Origin: Niallia alba
Lineage (GTDB): Bacteria; Bacillota; Bacilli; Bacillales; Cytobacillaceae
Direction: 5' to 3'
Assembly: GCF_012933555.1 (NCBI RefSeq)
Contig: NZ_JABBPK010000001.1
Coordinates: 4,628,001 to 4,692,000, forward strand
DNA: 64,000 nt
Below, piece after piece: positions 54,128 through 62,763 of the stretch (position 1 is the stretch's first letter; the number at the start of each line of letters is the position of its first letter). The position numbers and the translations under genes are program-made. A model generated the notes under the pieces. It saw only the letters and a program-made list of their open reading frames with translations. It ran no database searches and had not been told where the DNA came from.

Positions 54128-54874
54128 TCACTCTTTCTCCCATTTCACCTCAAAACCGCCCTGCAATCCATCTCCGGTAACAATGAGCTTATAAGTTTCT
54201 GTTTTTTTAGCTTCAAAGGTTAAAATGGTCTTCTCTTCATTACTTAAACCAATTCTACGGTTTTTTTCGTCTATTAAGTAGTAGCCAAAGCCACCACCAT
54301 TACGATTGGTAAAATCAATGTGGACGGTAACATTTTCCCCTTTTTTGGCTTTAATCGGAACCTCTTCCTCCCCATTAAAATAAGCAAAATATGCTTCATA
54401 GGATTGTTCGCCTCTTATGGTATTCCATTCCTTTTTTACAGTGAAATCAGGAATTGTTAGCAAGAGGAAGAAAATCGGTGTAATAGCAAATGTCCATTTA
54501 AACCAGCTTACTTTTGCTGCGATTTTAATCCCTATGTAAAATAATAACGCGCTAATTAAACCAGAAGTTGCCGCAAATAGAGGGAAAACATTCCAAACTA
54601 TCGGCAGAAAAAGACAAAGGCCAGCTAAAATATACAAACATACCTCTAGCTTTGGAAAATATTTAGCTATCCAGTCAATCAACATCGAAAGAAGAATCCC
54701 AAAACCAAAAAAACCTATCCAAAAGAATGGATTTTTAATTTCATGCGAAAATAAATATAAATCAAAACTTGATAGAAAAAGATAGGAAAAAAAGATTGAT
54801 GCCGCAAAACCTGCTCCTGCTAGTTTTATTAAGGCATATTGTATTCCCCTACGGATATTCTGACTATCTACCAT
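54128..54874 (-). CDS. Membrane protein with C-terminal beta domain
   Basis: A 248-residue protein with about five hydrophobic segments in the first 150 residues, then an extracytoplasmic domain of about 95 residues (VPIKAKKGENVTVHIDFTNR, GFGYYLIDEKNRRIGLSNEE, YKLIVTGDGLQGGFEVKWE) of beta-strand character. No family is recognised. I chose ATG 54874 after TTGGGAGGAAC; the ATG at 54889 overlaps that site. Its gene precedes the phosphoesterase by 5 bp. Confidence 0.75.
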   Translation of the reverse strand: MVDSQNIRRGIQYALIKLAGAGFAASIFFSYLFLSSFDLYLFSHEIKNPFFWIGFFGFGILLSMLIDWIAKYFPKLEVCLYILAGLCLFLPIVWNVFPLFAATSGLISALLFYIGIKIAAKVSWFKWTFAITPIFFLLLTIPDFTVKKEWNTIRGEQSYEAYFAYFNGEEEVPIKAKKGENVTVHIDFTNRNGGGFGYYLIDEKNRRIGLSNEEKTILTFEAKKTETYKLIVTGDGLQGGFEVKWEKE

Positions 54875-54961
54875 ATTTGTTCCTCCCAAAGGATAGTTAC
54901 TAACATTCTATCAAAATAAGGAAATGAATTGTTAAAAACTTGAAAAATAAGCAGGTGATAT

Positions 54962-55116
54962 AAAGTGAAACTTCCATCAGTTGAGGGTTCCTTCATCCCC
55001 CACTTATGGTTAGTTGAACCAATCGGACCTTTACGGACAGTCGATCTCCCACCTTTCTTTCTCCTATTCTCTTAAGCCTAAGGGGGAGTCTTACTATCCG
55101 TAAAGAGTGGGATAAA
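54962..55116 (+). repeat. 154-bp structured element, copy 4
   Basis: A copy with slightly degraded first hairpin (CATCAGTTGAGGG/CCCCCACTTATG), then TTACGGACAGT and ACTATCCGTAA, ending AGAGTGGGATAAAA. It is in the divergent region between the membrane protein and CBO0543-type genes. Confidence 0.88.
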
Positions 55117-55236
55117 ATCAATTATTGTTTTATATGCTTTTAGTAAATAGATGATTCCTATTTCATTTGCATTCTCGGTTTAAATCATAACAAGTGGGTC
55201 ATACTTATGTTATGTATCTTTTCGGGAGTGAAATAT

Positions 55237-55683
55237 ATGATGTGGTTTCCTTATCTTTATCTCCTTTTGACTCTAATCATCCTTTTGTTCATGCCAAAGC
55301 GCCTGACAAAAGTAGAAATATATGTAACATGGTTTGTGGTCGCTTTAATTAATTTAAGCTCGGACCTCATCTTAAGTTTTGTCTTCCATATGTATGAGTT
55401 AGGACCAAAAGGAGTACAGCTTTCTGTTCATTTTATTGAACTAACACTTGGTGCCACTCATGGAATAATTTATTTGAATTTTATGCCCCAGCACTTCAAA
55501 AGCTATATCCCCTATTTTTGCGCTTGGCTCGTTTACTCTGTTCTTTTGGAGTATCTCCTGCTTTCCTTCGAATTCCTTACTTATAGCGGATGGCACTTAT
55601 GGTATTCAGGAATTTATTATGCATTTGCCTTACTTTATACAAGATGGCATTTAACCTTTATTCGCAGTGAGAAACAAGGTTAA
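55237..55683 (+). CDS. CBO0543-type membrane protein
   Basis: A 148-residue membrane protein with four hydrophobic segments. FMPKRLTKVEIYVTW and the later LGATHGIIYLNFMP resemble the frameshifted gene at 6597-7059 (FIPKRLTPIEM, PTINVIFLNYFP). These belong to the CBO0543 group, of unknown function. I chose the ATG at 55237 after GGGAGTGA; an in-frame ATG at 55207 lacks a ribosome binding site. Confidence 0.75.
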   Translation: MMWFPYLYLLLTLIILLFMPKRLTKVEIYVTWFVVALINLSSDLILSFVFHMYELGPKGVQLSVHFIELTLGATHGIIYLNFMPQHFKSYIPYFCAWLVYSVLLEYLLLSFEFLTYSGWHLWYSGIYYAFALLYTRWHLTFIRSEKQG

Positions 55684-55705
55684 TGGGGAGCGAAGCGAGG
55701 TACCT

Positions 55706-56311
55706 TTACAACCAACCATTCCGCTTCGCTTTCGCAATGGCTTCCATTCGATTTTTTGCTTCTAATTTGCTGATTGCTTCGGAGATGTAATTGCGAATTG
55801 TTCCAGATGATAAAAAAAGTGTTGCAGCAATCTCCTTTACTGACTTCCCTTTTTCAATTAGTATTAATATTTCCCTTTCCCGCTTTGATAATGGGTTTTC
55901 TTTTCCGATACTGCCAAAAATTAATTCAGAAGCGAATTCTCTTTTTCCATTCATAATATTTCGAATTGCTTCCGCTAATTCTTCACTTGGACCATCTTTT
56001 AATAAATAGCCATGGACATTCGCGTTTAGGGCTCTTTCAAAATATCCTGGTCGTGCAAATGTGGTTAAAATAACAACTTTACAAGGAGATTTCAGCTTCT
56101 TCAATTCCTCTGCGACATCAAGGCCGCTTTTTATCGGCATTTCAATATCTAATAAGCAAACATCTGGGTTATGCTCTTTAATAAGGGTTAATGCTTGTTC
56201 ACCATTTTCTGCTTGGCCGACGACTTCTAAATCTTCTTCAAAGTTAAGCAGTGTTCCTAAAGCTCCTCTAAGCATGCGTTGGTCTTCTGAGATGATAATT
56301 CGAATCACCAT
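55706..56311 (-). CDS. NarL-family response regulator (YvfU-like)
   Basis: A 201-residue regulator with an N-terminal receiver (phospho-acceptor D in VCLLDIEMPIKSG, then T in VILTTFARPGY and K in LLKDGPSEE) and a C-terminal LuxR helix-turn-helix (LSKREREILILIEKGKSVKEIAATLFLSSGTIRNYI in the usual pattern). It overlaps the end of the kinase gene by 7 bp. Gene order ABC ATPase, permease, kinase, regulator equals Bacillus yvfR-yvfS-yvfT-yvfU. It probably controls its own operon. Confidence 0.92.
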   Translation of the reverse strand: MVIRIIISEDQRMLRGALGTLLNFEEDLEVVGQAENGEQALTLIKEHNPDVCLLDIEMPIKSGLDVAEELKKLKSPCKVVILTTFARPGYFERALNANVHGYLLKDGPSEELAEAIRNIMNGKREFASELIFGSIGKENPLSKREREILILIEKGKSVKEIAATLFLSSGTIRNYISEAISKLEAKNRMEAIAKAKRNGWL

Positions 56312-57438
56312 ATTTCCTCCTTTCGTCTTTCCTTTCGAATGATTGGAACAACGATGTGAAGGGTTGTTCCATTACTGGATGAAATTCTCCATTTTCCGTC
56401 TACTAGCTCCAGTCTTTCTTGCATTCCCAATAGTCCATTTCCCTCATTCCGTCCCTCTTCCAAGCCTTTTCCATTATCCTGAACAATAAGTTCAATTGTC
56501 CCTATATGTTGTTGAATTGCTACTTTGCTAGTTGTCGCAGCACTGTGCTTAACAATATTGGTAACAGCTTCTTTTAAACAAAGACTAATAATATTCTGTG
56601 ATAAAAGCGGCACTTCGCTATCTTTCATGTCGATTGTAATTTCTGTATTAATCCCTGCTGCTTGCAAAGTTGTTTGCACCTCTATTATTGCTTCTCGAAT
56701 AGTAATTGCCCGCATGTCAGACACTAGCTCACGAACTTGTTTTAAAGCTGCCCTAGAAATTCCTTCCATTTCTTTCGCCTCTTTAATTGCACTTTCTGGT
56801 TGGGGATAGACCATTTTTCCAACGAGCTGACTCTTTAATGTCAGGAGCGATAAAGTGTGGCCGAGCGTATCATGCAAATCGCGGGCAATTCTCATGCGTT
56901 CTTCTTTTTTAACTAAATAACTAATTTGTTCATTCGCTAAATCCAACTGCCTTTCTAAATCCATACGACGATTCATGGAGCGGATTCCAAAAGGAGAAAT
57001 CAGCATAATAAGAAAGAAGGGAATCAAAAAGATAAGGGAATTAGGGTTGATATCCTTCCAACTGATTCCAATTGGGATTAGTAAAGAGAGGACAAACAGA
57101 CTGTAAAAATAATAGAAATATTTTTTCCCAGAATAATATCCGATGAAATTTGCAGGGAAATACCCCATAAATAATAGATTAGGATCATAAAAGATACTAA
57201 AAATCATGACAAGCAAAATTTGAATAACAAGCCAATAATTAAATCGATTCTCTTCTATACTGCTGTATAATTGTCGGTACGACAGAAGAAATACAAGTAC
57301 AAGAAGAAATCCGACTATTTGCTTAATCCCCTCTTCCTTCATCACCTGCATAATCGGAAGGAGTACATATACTAAAAAGATATAAGGAAAAAAGCCATAT
57401 CTTCTCGGAAAAAGCTCGAACCTCTTCTTGGTATCCAT
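56305..57438 (-). CDS. Sensor histidine kinase, HisKA_3 (YvfT/DesK-like)
   Basis: A 377-residue kinase with five or six helices in the first 150 residues. The phospho-acceptor histidine lies in RIARDLHDTLGHTLSLL, and the ATPase domain follows (LKEAVTNIVKHSAAT, DNGKGLEEG, GNGLLGMQERLEL). I chose ATG 57438 after TAGGAGAAAG; the ATG at 57471 overlaps the permease gene. The DesK-like domain plan suggests sensing at or in the membrane. Partner: the overlapping response regulator. Confidence 0.9.
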   Translation of the reverse strand: MDTKKRFELFPRRYGFFPYIFLVYVLLPIMQVMKEEGIKQIVGFLLVLVFLLSYRQLYSSIEENRFNYWLVIQILLVMIFSIFYDPNLLFMGYFPANFIGYYSGKKYFYYFYSLFVLSLLIPIGISWKDINPNSLIFLIPFFLIMLISPFGIRSMNRRMDLERQLDLANEQISYLVKKEERMRIARDLHDTLGHTLSLLTLKSQLVGKMVYPQPESAIKEAKEMEGISRAALKQVRELVSDMRAITIREAIIEVQTTLQAAGINTEITIDMKDSEVPLLSQNIISLCLKEAVTNIVKHSAATTSKVAIQQHIGTIELIVQDNGKGLEEGRNEGNGLLGMQERLELVDGKWRISSSNGTTLHIVVPIIRKERRKEEIW

Positions 57439-57445
57439 CTTTCTC

Positions 57446-58183
57446 CTACACCGCCTCTCGTTTTTTTCCAATATAAGTTGATAATACCATAAATAGAAGG
57501 AGGTACCCGATAATCATCAGATAATTAAAAAAAGAGGGGGACTGGTTCCTAATTATTTCCCATGCTCCGTTTGCAAAATGATAGGAAGGAACCCATTTTG
57601 CCACTTGCTGCATGAAGGATGGAAATACCTCGATTGGCATCCACATTCCCCCTGTTATGGCCATAGTCATATAGATAAGATTACTAATTCCTGAAGCAGT
57701 TTCTACTTTTTTAATGGTACCAATAATTGTTCCAAGCGCCAAAAACGGCAGTGATCCAAATAATATCCAAAGACCACAAAGCATCCACTGAGAAAAAGTT
57801 AGGCTAACATTATTAATGAGGATCCCAGCGGTAAAGATAACAAGGATGGAAAATAGATGAATCACTGTTTGTGCTATCATTTTTGCACCATAATAAACGA
57901 ATTGGGATAGTGGAGTAATTTGTAAATAAATTGTCCAGCCTTCTGCTTTTTCCTGCACGATTTTAATTCCTAAGGTCATAATACTCGAACCCATAATACT
58001 AAAGGTCGTCATCGACATTAAATAATGAAGATTCCATAATGCCTCATCATCTCGAGGTGCTGTGAAAATATTTGTAAATAAAAAATAGAAAAGGACGGGA
58101 ACAAGCAAGGACCAAAAAATATAATATTTGTTTCGAAGCATTCGTATGATTTCTACTTTACTTTGCATCCAAAAACATTTCAT
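57446..58183 (-). CDS. ABC-2 type permease (YvfS-like)
   Basis: A 245-residue membrane protein with six predicted helices and the ABC-2 pattern (LRNKYYIFWSLLVPVLFYFLFTN at the start, SNLIYMTMAITGGMWMPIEVFP with the G/W-rich late motif). It pairs with the ATPase gene, which it overlaps by 26 bp. Substrates of such small exporters include lipids, antimicrobial peptides or linearmycin-like polyketides; here unknown. Confidence 0.9.
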   Translation of the reverse strand: MKCFWMQSKVEIIRMLRNKYYIFWSLLVPVLFYFLFTNIFTAPRDDEALWNLHYLMSMTTFSIMGSSIMTLGIKIVQEKAEGWTIYLQITPLSQFVYYGAKMIAQTVIHLFSILVIFTAGILINNVSLTFSQWMLCGLWILFGSLPFLALGTIIGTIKKVETASGISNLIYMTMAITGGMWMPIEVFPSFMQQVAKWVPSYHFANGAWEIIRNQSPSFFNYLMIIGYLLLFMVLSTYIGKKREAV

Positions 58184-59084
58184 TGCCTACCTCCTTCTTC
58201 TCTCCCAATAGCTGTGAAAAAACCTCTTCTAATCGACCTAGCTTTACTTCAATATGGTAGATATTTAGTTGCCTATCAAAGATTTCTTTTAAGAGTTGAT
58301 CCGAGTTTTTAGCAACAAGTGTTACTTTATCCTTCTCTTTCTGCACATCCTCAACAAAGGGAAAATTCTGATAGAAATCTAATGTATAAGGGGTTCGTTC
58401 TTGGAACATAACTCTTGGCTTTGTTAGCTTTTCCTTTAGATGTGCTGGCGTACCGTCGCCTACAACCTCACCTTTATTTATCATGATTATTCTCCCCGCT
58501 ACTTCATCTGCCTCTTGCAAGTAATGGGTTGTAAAAAGGATTGTTTTTCCTTGCCTGTTTAGTTCCTTCATTTTTTTCCAAAACTGTTCTCTTGATGTTA
58601 CATCCATGCCAACGGTTGGCTCATCCAAAAACAGCAAATCAGGATTACCTGCTAGTGCCAGCGCAAAGTTTAGTCGTCTTTTTTGGCCACCGGAGAGCTT
58701 TTCTGTCCGTTGATTCCAGTCTTCTTCTTGAAGTCCTGTTAGTTCCAACAAGGTAGTCAATTCAATGGGATTTTGATAATAGCTTTGAATTAATTGAATC
58801 AGCTCTCTTACCTTTAAACTATCCATTACACTGACTTCTTGAAGCATTCCACCAATCTTTTCTAACACTTCCTTTTGTCTTGGATTCTTTTGAAAAAGGG
58901 AGACAGTTCCTCGTGTAGGCTTCATTAAGCCTAGCAGCATCCGCATCGTCGTCGTTTTCCCTGCTCCATTCGCTCCTAAGATCGCTACCATTTCCCCTTG
59001 TTTAATCGAAAAAGAAACGTCCTTTACTGCTTTCTTCTGCTGAAATTCTTTCGTTACGTTCCTTAACTCTACAATCGTTTGCAA
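58158..59084 (-). CDS. ABC transporter ATP-binding protein (YvfR-like)
   Basis: A 308-residue ATPase. Walker A is in LGANGAGKTTTMRML, the signature is LSGGQKRRLNFALAL, Walker B is DLLFLDEPTVGMD and the H-loop is LFTTHYLQEADEV. The C-terminal 80 residues are the extension typical of ABC-2 drug exporters. I chose TTG 59084, five bases after GGAGGTGG, so the protein begins MQTIVELRNV; TTG 59099 would overlap the ribosome binding site. It is the first gene of the YvfRSTU-like operon. Confidence 0.92.
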   Translation of the reverse strand: MQTIVELRNVTKEFQQKKAVKDVSFSIKQGEMVAILGANGAGKTTTMRMLLGLMKPTRGTVSLFQKNPRQKEVLEKIGGMLQEVSVMDSLKVRELIQLIQSYYQNPIELTTLLELTGLQEEDWNQRTEKLSGGQKRRLNFALALAGNPDLLFLDEPTVGMDVTSREQFWKKMKELNRQGKTILFTTHYLQEADEVAGRIIMINKGEVVGDGTPAHLKEKLTKPRVMFQERTPYTLDFYQNFPFVEDVQKEKDKVTLVAKNSDQLLKEIFDRQLNIYHIEVKLGRLEEVFSQLLGEKKEVGNEMFLDAK

Positions 59085-59111
59085 TTTCTCCACCTCCAAG
59101 CTTCTATCTTT

Positions 59112-59177
59112 ATTTTAGCTAGCAGCAGGAGAACTGATTAGTCGCAGATGTCAGGAATCTCGGATGACAAATGTCAT
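59112..59177 (-). promoter_or_regulatory. Candidate response-regulator promoter
   Basis: A perfect inverted repeat ATGACA-AA-TGTCAT lies at 59164-59177, and a further ATGTCA half-site at 59148-59153. On the minus strand a TAAAAT -10-like box is at 59117-59112 with no good -35, so the half-site is near -45 and the palindrome near -65. This layout fits activation by the YvfU-like regulator. Confidence 0.5.
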
Positions 59178-59202
59178 TTTTTTTAAGAAAACTTCTCTCG
59201 AT

Positions 59203-59430
59203 GGGGGTCTTACTACCAGTTAAAAGTGGGACAAAAAAATTTTTAGAAACTTACATTGAATTTTCATGCGTTGCTTGGAGTGGAAGGGGTGAGACTCCTG
59301 TGGGATTAGCGAGACAGCTTAGACCCTGCAGGCCAAAGGCAGACCGCGGCTAAGCGCGAGCCCCACGGAAAGCGAACCCCTGGAGCGGAAAGCAACATCC
59401 CTATTCAAAGGGACTAATAAATATACTATT
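59203..59430. repeat. Element fragment plus GC-rich palindromic module
   Basis: At 59203-59236 GGGGGTCTTACTACCAGTTA and AAAGTGGGACAAAA are the right end of the 154-bp family. Then 59265-59430 is a copy of the GC-rich module (GGGATTAGCGAGACAGCTTA, CCTGCAGGCC, GCGCGAGCCCCACGGAAAGC) ending CATCCCTATTCAAAGGGACTA. It is an inverted match of 49060-49225. Confidence 0.8.
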
Positions 59431-59486
59431 CAGAAGTTTGACTACAGTCTGAAATGTTCTGGCTAATCACCAGAACATTTTTTATC

Positions 59487-59951
59487 TTATTCTTCTGTTG
59501 TCATTATGAAAAATTCTACATCATTAGCATTCTTAAATGCAGAGATTCTGCGAAAACCAAACTTTTCATATAAAGCGATGGCTCGATTATTAAAAGTTGC
59601 AACGGTGAGACGCAAAGGATGTTCCGTCTCTATAGAATCGAGGATACATTGCATAAAGCTGGTTCCCTGACCTTGTCCGGTTAAATCAGGGCGCATGCCT
59701 AAACCAATATCAAGGTATCCTTCTGGGTATGCTTGAAAAAGGTAGCCGATCGGAACCTGGGCAGCATAGCCTGTGCAATAGAATCCCACTAACTCTCCAT
59801 TATGTTCAATTGCATAATAGGGATTTTCTGCGAACTCTTGCAACGATTCCTCTGTCACTTCACTATTATATAAATCGTAAGGAGCGGGATAAGTCCAGCT
59901 AAGAATTTCCCTCGTTGCTTGCTCTGTCATCTTTTGTATAGAAAAGTCCAT
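59487..59951 (-). CDS. GNAT-family N-acetyltransferase
   Basis: A 154-residue GNAT protein. The acetyl-CoA-binding motif lies in GLGMRPDLTGQGQGTSFMQCIL, with PLRLTVATFNNRAIALYEKFGF completing motif B. The N-terminal MDFSIQKMTEQATREILSW is typical of Bacillus members. The acceptor is unknown. The start overlaps the stop of the DUF2500 gene (TAATG), so they are translationally coupled. Confidence 0.9.
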   Translation of the reverse strand: MDFSIQKMTEQATREILSWTYPAPYDLYNSEVTEESLQEFAENPYYAIEHNGELVGFYCTGYAAQVPIGYLFQAYPEGYLDIGLGMRPDLTGQGQGTSFMQCILDSIETEHPLRLTVATFNNRAIALYEKFGFRRISAFKNANDVEFFIMTTEE

Positions 59952-60337
59952 TACCTATTCTCCTCTATGTGTTTATTTCGAGTGAACCCCAAATATCTCG
60001 TTCCTTGAAATTGCAGTTCCCCGCTGTCTCCTTCTACCAGCATGCCATATTCTTCTCCTTTTAGTTGAAATTCGGTGCGATCTCCACTGGGAAATTCAAA
60101 GGTTATATAATAGTTGCTATACGAGCTACTTTCCCCACCACCATGTACACTCGTTCTTTTCGTAACCACTTTAGCGGGTGTAGAAAGTAGTGGCTGCTGA
60201 TTGTTTTTATTCCATTTCATAATTGAACTGATGATAGCAAAAATAAAAAGACCAATAATAATAACAAATACCACAAAGATGAAAATCGGTCCAATCGTGA
60301 ACATGATATCATCCCCACCTGTATAAAAATCTTCCAT
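59951..60337 (-). CDS. DUF2500 membrane-anchored protein
   Basis: A 128-residue protein. A single membrane helix (about 15-37) is followed by a soluble beta domain with STPAKVVTKRTSVHGGGES, YYITFEFPSGDRTEFQLKGEEYG and GELQFQGTRYLGF, the DUF2500 pattern. Function is unknown. AGAAGGGAAC precedes the ATG at 60337. It is the first of two coupled genes and divergent from the DUF2089 operon. Confidence 0.88.
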   Translation of the reverse strand: MEDFYTGGDDIMFTIGPIFIFVVFVIIIGLFIFAIISSIMKWNKNNQQPLLSTPAKVVTKRTSVHGGGESSSYSNYYITFEFPSGDRTEFQLKGEEYGMLVEGDSGELQFQGTRYLGFTRNKHIEENR

Positions 60338-60581
60338 ATAAATTGTTCCCTTCTAAAAGTATTTTCGCCTTGATTTCCATATAGCCTTTATTACGCTCCC
60401 ATTTAGGAAAAAGTTTCAACTTGTAGCTGTTGATTTTCTACATTCTTTGTTATTTCAATAAATTTAAATGTAAAATTAAATAATCTTATATTTAAAATCT
60501 AATTTATTTATTTTTTCAACTATTAAATTGACTTTTTAATATAATTTATTAATCTAACATAGAAAGGAGGTAGGCATTAAT

Positions 60582-60968
60582 ATGAATTATCCAGTTATTA
60601 ATGATTGTCCTGTCTGTCATCACGAACTCCATGTAACAAAGCTAGAATGTAGTCATTGCCATACAACGATTGAAAATCGCTTTCATCTTTCCAAATGGCA
60701 TTCTTTTTCAGATGAGCAAATGCATTTTATTGAAACATTTATCCTTTCACGAGGAAGCATTAAAGAAGTAGAAAAAAAACTTGGTATTTCTTATCCAACT
60801 GTTCGAGGAAAGCTGGATGATATTATTCGGATTATGACAGGCGAAGGGGAAGAAACAGAGAGACAACCAAGTAAAATTAGTACGGAAAGAAAAGCGGATA
60901 TTCTAGAAAAGCTAGAAAATAATGAAATAACAGCAGAGGAAGCCATCCAATTAATGAAGAACATTTAA
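60582..60968 (+). CDS. DUF2089 zinc-ribbon regulator-like protein
   Basis: A 128-residue protein with an N-terminal zinc ribbon (CPVCHHEL, CSHCHTTI) and a helix-turn-helix (FILSRGSIKEVEKKLGISYPTVRGKLDDI), then a C-terminal SHOCT-like helix pair (ILEKLENNEITAEEAIQLMKN). DUF2089 proteins are putative transcription regulators. AGGAGGTAGG precedes the ATG. It starts a three-gene operon; the next protein begins with a similar helix pair. Confidence 0.9.
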   Translation: MNYPVINDCPVCHHELHVTKLECSHCHTTIENRFHLSKWHSFSDEQMHFIETFILSRGSIKEVEKKLGISYPTVRGKLDDIIRIMTGEGEETERQPSKISTERKADILEKLENNEITAEEAIQLMKNI

Positions 60969-60982
60969 GGAGGATATGAAAC

Positions 60983-61366
60983 ATGAATGATGAATTGAAA
61001 CGAATTTTAACAATGGTTGAAAACGGAAAACTAACATCTGATCAAGCAACGACACTTATCGATTCAATGGAGGAAAAAACGGAAAAGAAAACCTTGCTTG
61101 AAGATAGCCCTTATCTAAATCGCCTACTTAAAGTACGAATCCAATCGGAAACAAATGATAATATTAACGTTAATGTTCCAATTAGACTAGTAAAAGTACT
61201 GCTTCAAACCGGAATAGGTATCGCGGCAAAAATCCCCCAAGCCCAAACCTATACGGAAAATATCGATGTGGAATTATTATTAACTGCCATTGATAGCGAA
61301 TTAGTCGGCGAAATTGTTAATGCCAAATTAGCGAACGGTGACAGCATCAATGTGTATGTGGAATAG
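60983..61366 (+). CDS. SHOCT-like domain protein (YvlB-related)
   Basis: A 127-residue protein. The first 30 residues form a SHOCT-like helix pair (RILTMVENGKLTSDQATTLIDSM), as in Bacillus YvlB. The rest is a beta-rich segment (LLKVRIQSETNDNINVNVPIRLVKVLL, DVELLLTAIDSELVGEIVNAKL) of the type preceding adhesin-like DUF4097 regions. It is co-transcribed with the DUF2089 gene, which may regulate it. It is probably linked to envelope stress, by analogy only. Confidence 0.85.
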   Translation: MNDELKRILTMVENGKLTSDQATTLIDSMEEKTEKKTLLEDSPYLNRLLKVRIQSETNDNINVNVPIRLVKVLLQTGIGIAAKIPQAQTYTENIDVELLLTAIDSELVGEIVNAKLANGDSINVYVE

Positions 61367-61378
61367 TGGAGTGAAACT

Positions 61379-61663
61379 ATGGTAAAGGTAACTGTCCAGA
61401 CAGAAAAACATAAACGTTATTACATCATTCTCCCTACTTTTCTGTTAAGTACTTTTATTAATTTCGCCTTTTCAAAACGGTTATGGAAATTTATTCACAA
61501 CCGAACGAAGGAGCAAACAGTCGAGGCCATCTATAGGAACGCTAGTGATATAAAATTTTTATTAAAAATGTTGAGTAAAGAGCTTAAATACACTTCTCTG
61601 TCTGAGCCACTTGTTGATATTTGCCTAAAAGACGGAACTTATGTAAAGGTGACGATCACATGA
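61379..61663 (+). CDS. Hypothetical protein, last of DUF2089 operon
   Basis: A 94-residue basic protein beginning VKVTVQTEKHKRYYIILPTF and ending LVDICLKDGTYVKVTIT, with no membrane segment long enough for certainty (a short hydrophobic run at 16-29). Its first and last strands resemble those of the preceding protein (VRIQSET, DSINVYVE), hinting at a common fold. GTGGAGTG precedes the ATG. No function is known. Confidence 0.75.
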   Translation: MVKVTVQTEKHKRYYIILPTFLLSTFINFAFSKRLWKFIHNRTKEQTVEAIYRNASDIKFLLKMLSKELKYTSLSEPLVDICLKDGTYVKVTIT

Positions 61664-61744
61664 AATGTGCACTTCTCCTTAAAAAGAAAAAATCTAATGC
61701 TCGCAACACTAGATTTGTGTGAAACCTTTATTTGTTTTTAGCTA

Positions 61745-61792
61745 AAACACCTTTCCTACACTCGTTTGTTTAAGGGAAGGTGCTCTTTTCTT
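61745..61792 (+). terminator. Terminator downstream of the DUF2089 operon
   Basis: CACCTTTCC pairs with GGGAAGGTG and is followed by CTCTTTTCTT. It lies between convergent genes, 80 bp after the last stop codon. Confidence 0.7.
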
Positions 61793-61821
61793 ACTATAGC
61801 ACAGGTCGAAATATTTGTGAA

Positions 61822-62370
61822 TTACTCATGCGGTGCGCCAGGTGGATAGAAACTTGGCGGCATTTTAATCCATCCATGTTCCCTCATTCTCGTTTTAAGC
61901 TCCATCCCATAAATACTTTTTTCTGTATGGAAACGAATCCACATTAAGCCAACGTCGCTACGAACACTTTGCGTGATATTTGTGGAACACATAACAATAT
62001 TGCCTGTTACTTTGGCAGCTAGTAAGTTTGCTATTTCCATATCGGTAGATTTCGCCCCTAAAGGAATGGCATTTGGATCAGATTTTGGTTTTGATTCAGC
62101 AGAGCTGGAAAGAGGCACGCCTTCATTTATCATGAATTCCTCTAGGTTGTTTCGCTGTTCTGTTGCTAATTCTCTTGCTTCATTAATCAATTTAATTAAA
62201 ACATTGTCTGTTGTTGTATTAAGAGCCATTTCAAGTACAGGAATTTCATCCGCTATTGCAGCTTGATATGTCCAGCAACCCATCGCCTCTCCAATATGAA
62301 GTAGCGGCTTCGGTTCAGAGTCAAATCTCGTCTTAATATAGTCGAGAAATGCTTCCATTTTATGTGCCAT
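61822..62370 (-). CDS. DUF3231 protein
   Basis: A 182-residue protein of the DUF3231 family, related to spore coat-associated ferritin-like helical proteins. It shows HIGEAMGCWTYQAAI, LINEARELATEQRNNLEEFM and IPLGAKSTDMEIANLLAAKV; the C-terminus (MPPSFYPPGAPHE) is proline-rich. Family members are often doubled; this one has a single repeat. I chose ATG 62370 after AAGAGGTG. A spore or stress role is inferred. It is monocistronic. Confidence 0.85.
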   Translation of the reverse strand: MAHKMEAFLDYIKTRFDSEPKPLLHIGEAMGCWTYQAAIADEIPVLEMALNTTTDNVLIKLINEARELATEQRNNLEEFMINEGVPLSSSAESKPKSDPNAIPLGAKSTDMEIANLLAAKVTGNIVMCSTNITQSVRSDVGLMWIRFHTEKSIYGMELKTRMREHGWIKMPPSFYPPGAPHE

Positions 62371-62561
62371 GATGTACACCTCTTCGTGTTTTTACCTATA
62401 ATGTTTACAATTAAATGGAAGTTTATTCAGGATAAAACTATTTAGAGCAATCGATACGTAAAAAGGATATCTTTTTTTCGCACCTGATGGAGCACATTTT
62501 TAGATGTTAAGGCTAATAGCTGTTGACTCTGTTGATTTTATTTATAGTTTTGGAGCTTTAC

Positions 62562-62752
62562 TTGTGGCTTTTATTCTTTTACTTGCGACTTTCGCACTTT
62601 TACTTGCGACTTTCACCCTCTTACTTGCGACTCTCACCCTTTTACTTGCGACTTTCACCCGCTTACTTGCGACTTTCACCCGCTTACTTGCGACTCTCAC
62701 CCTTTTACTTGCGACTCTCACCCTTTTACTTGCGACTCTCTCCATCTCCAAC
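62562..62752. repeat. 21-bp tandem array, TTGCGACT family
   Basis: Eight TTGCGA cores at 62583, 62604, 62625, 62646, 62667, 62688, 62709 and 62730, exactly 21 bp apart. Units read TTTTACTTGCGACTCTCACCC or with GC at the start. The array ends 12 bp before the trpS stop codon. Bases 62380-62560 hold the DUF3231 promoter region and no clear feature. Confidence 0.95.
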
Positions 62753-62763
62753 TTTCCTTCTCC

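Noticed and set aside
59171-59353. 60-codon frame over the repeat upstream of the ABC operon
   Set aside because: It lies entirely within repeat and regulatory sequence and has no ribosome binding site.
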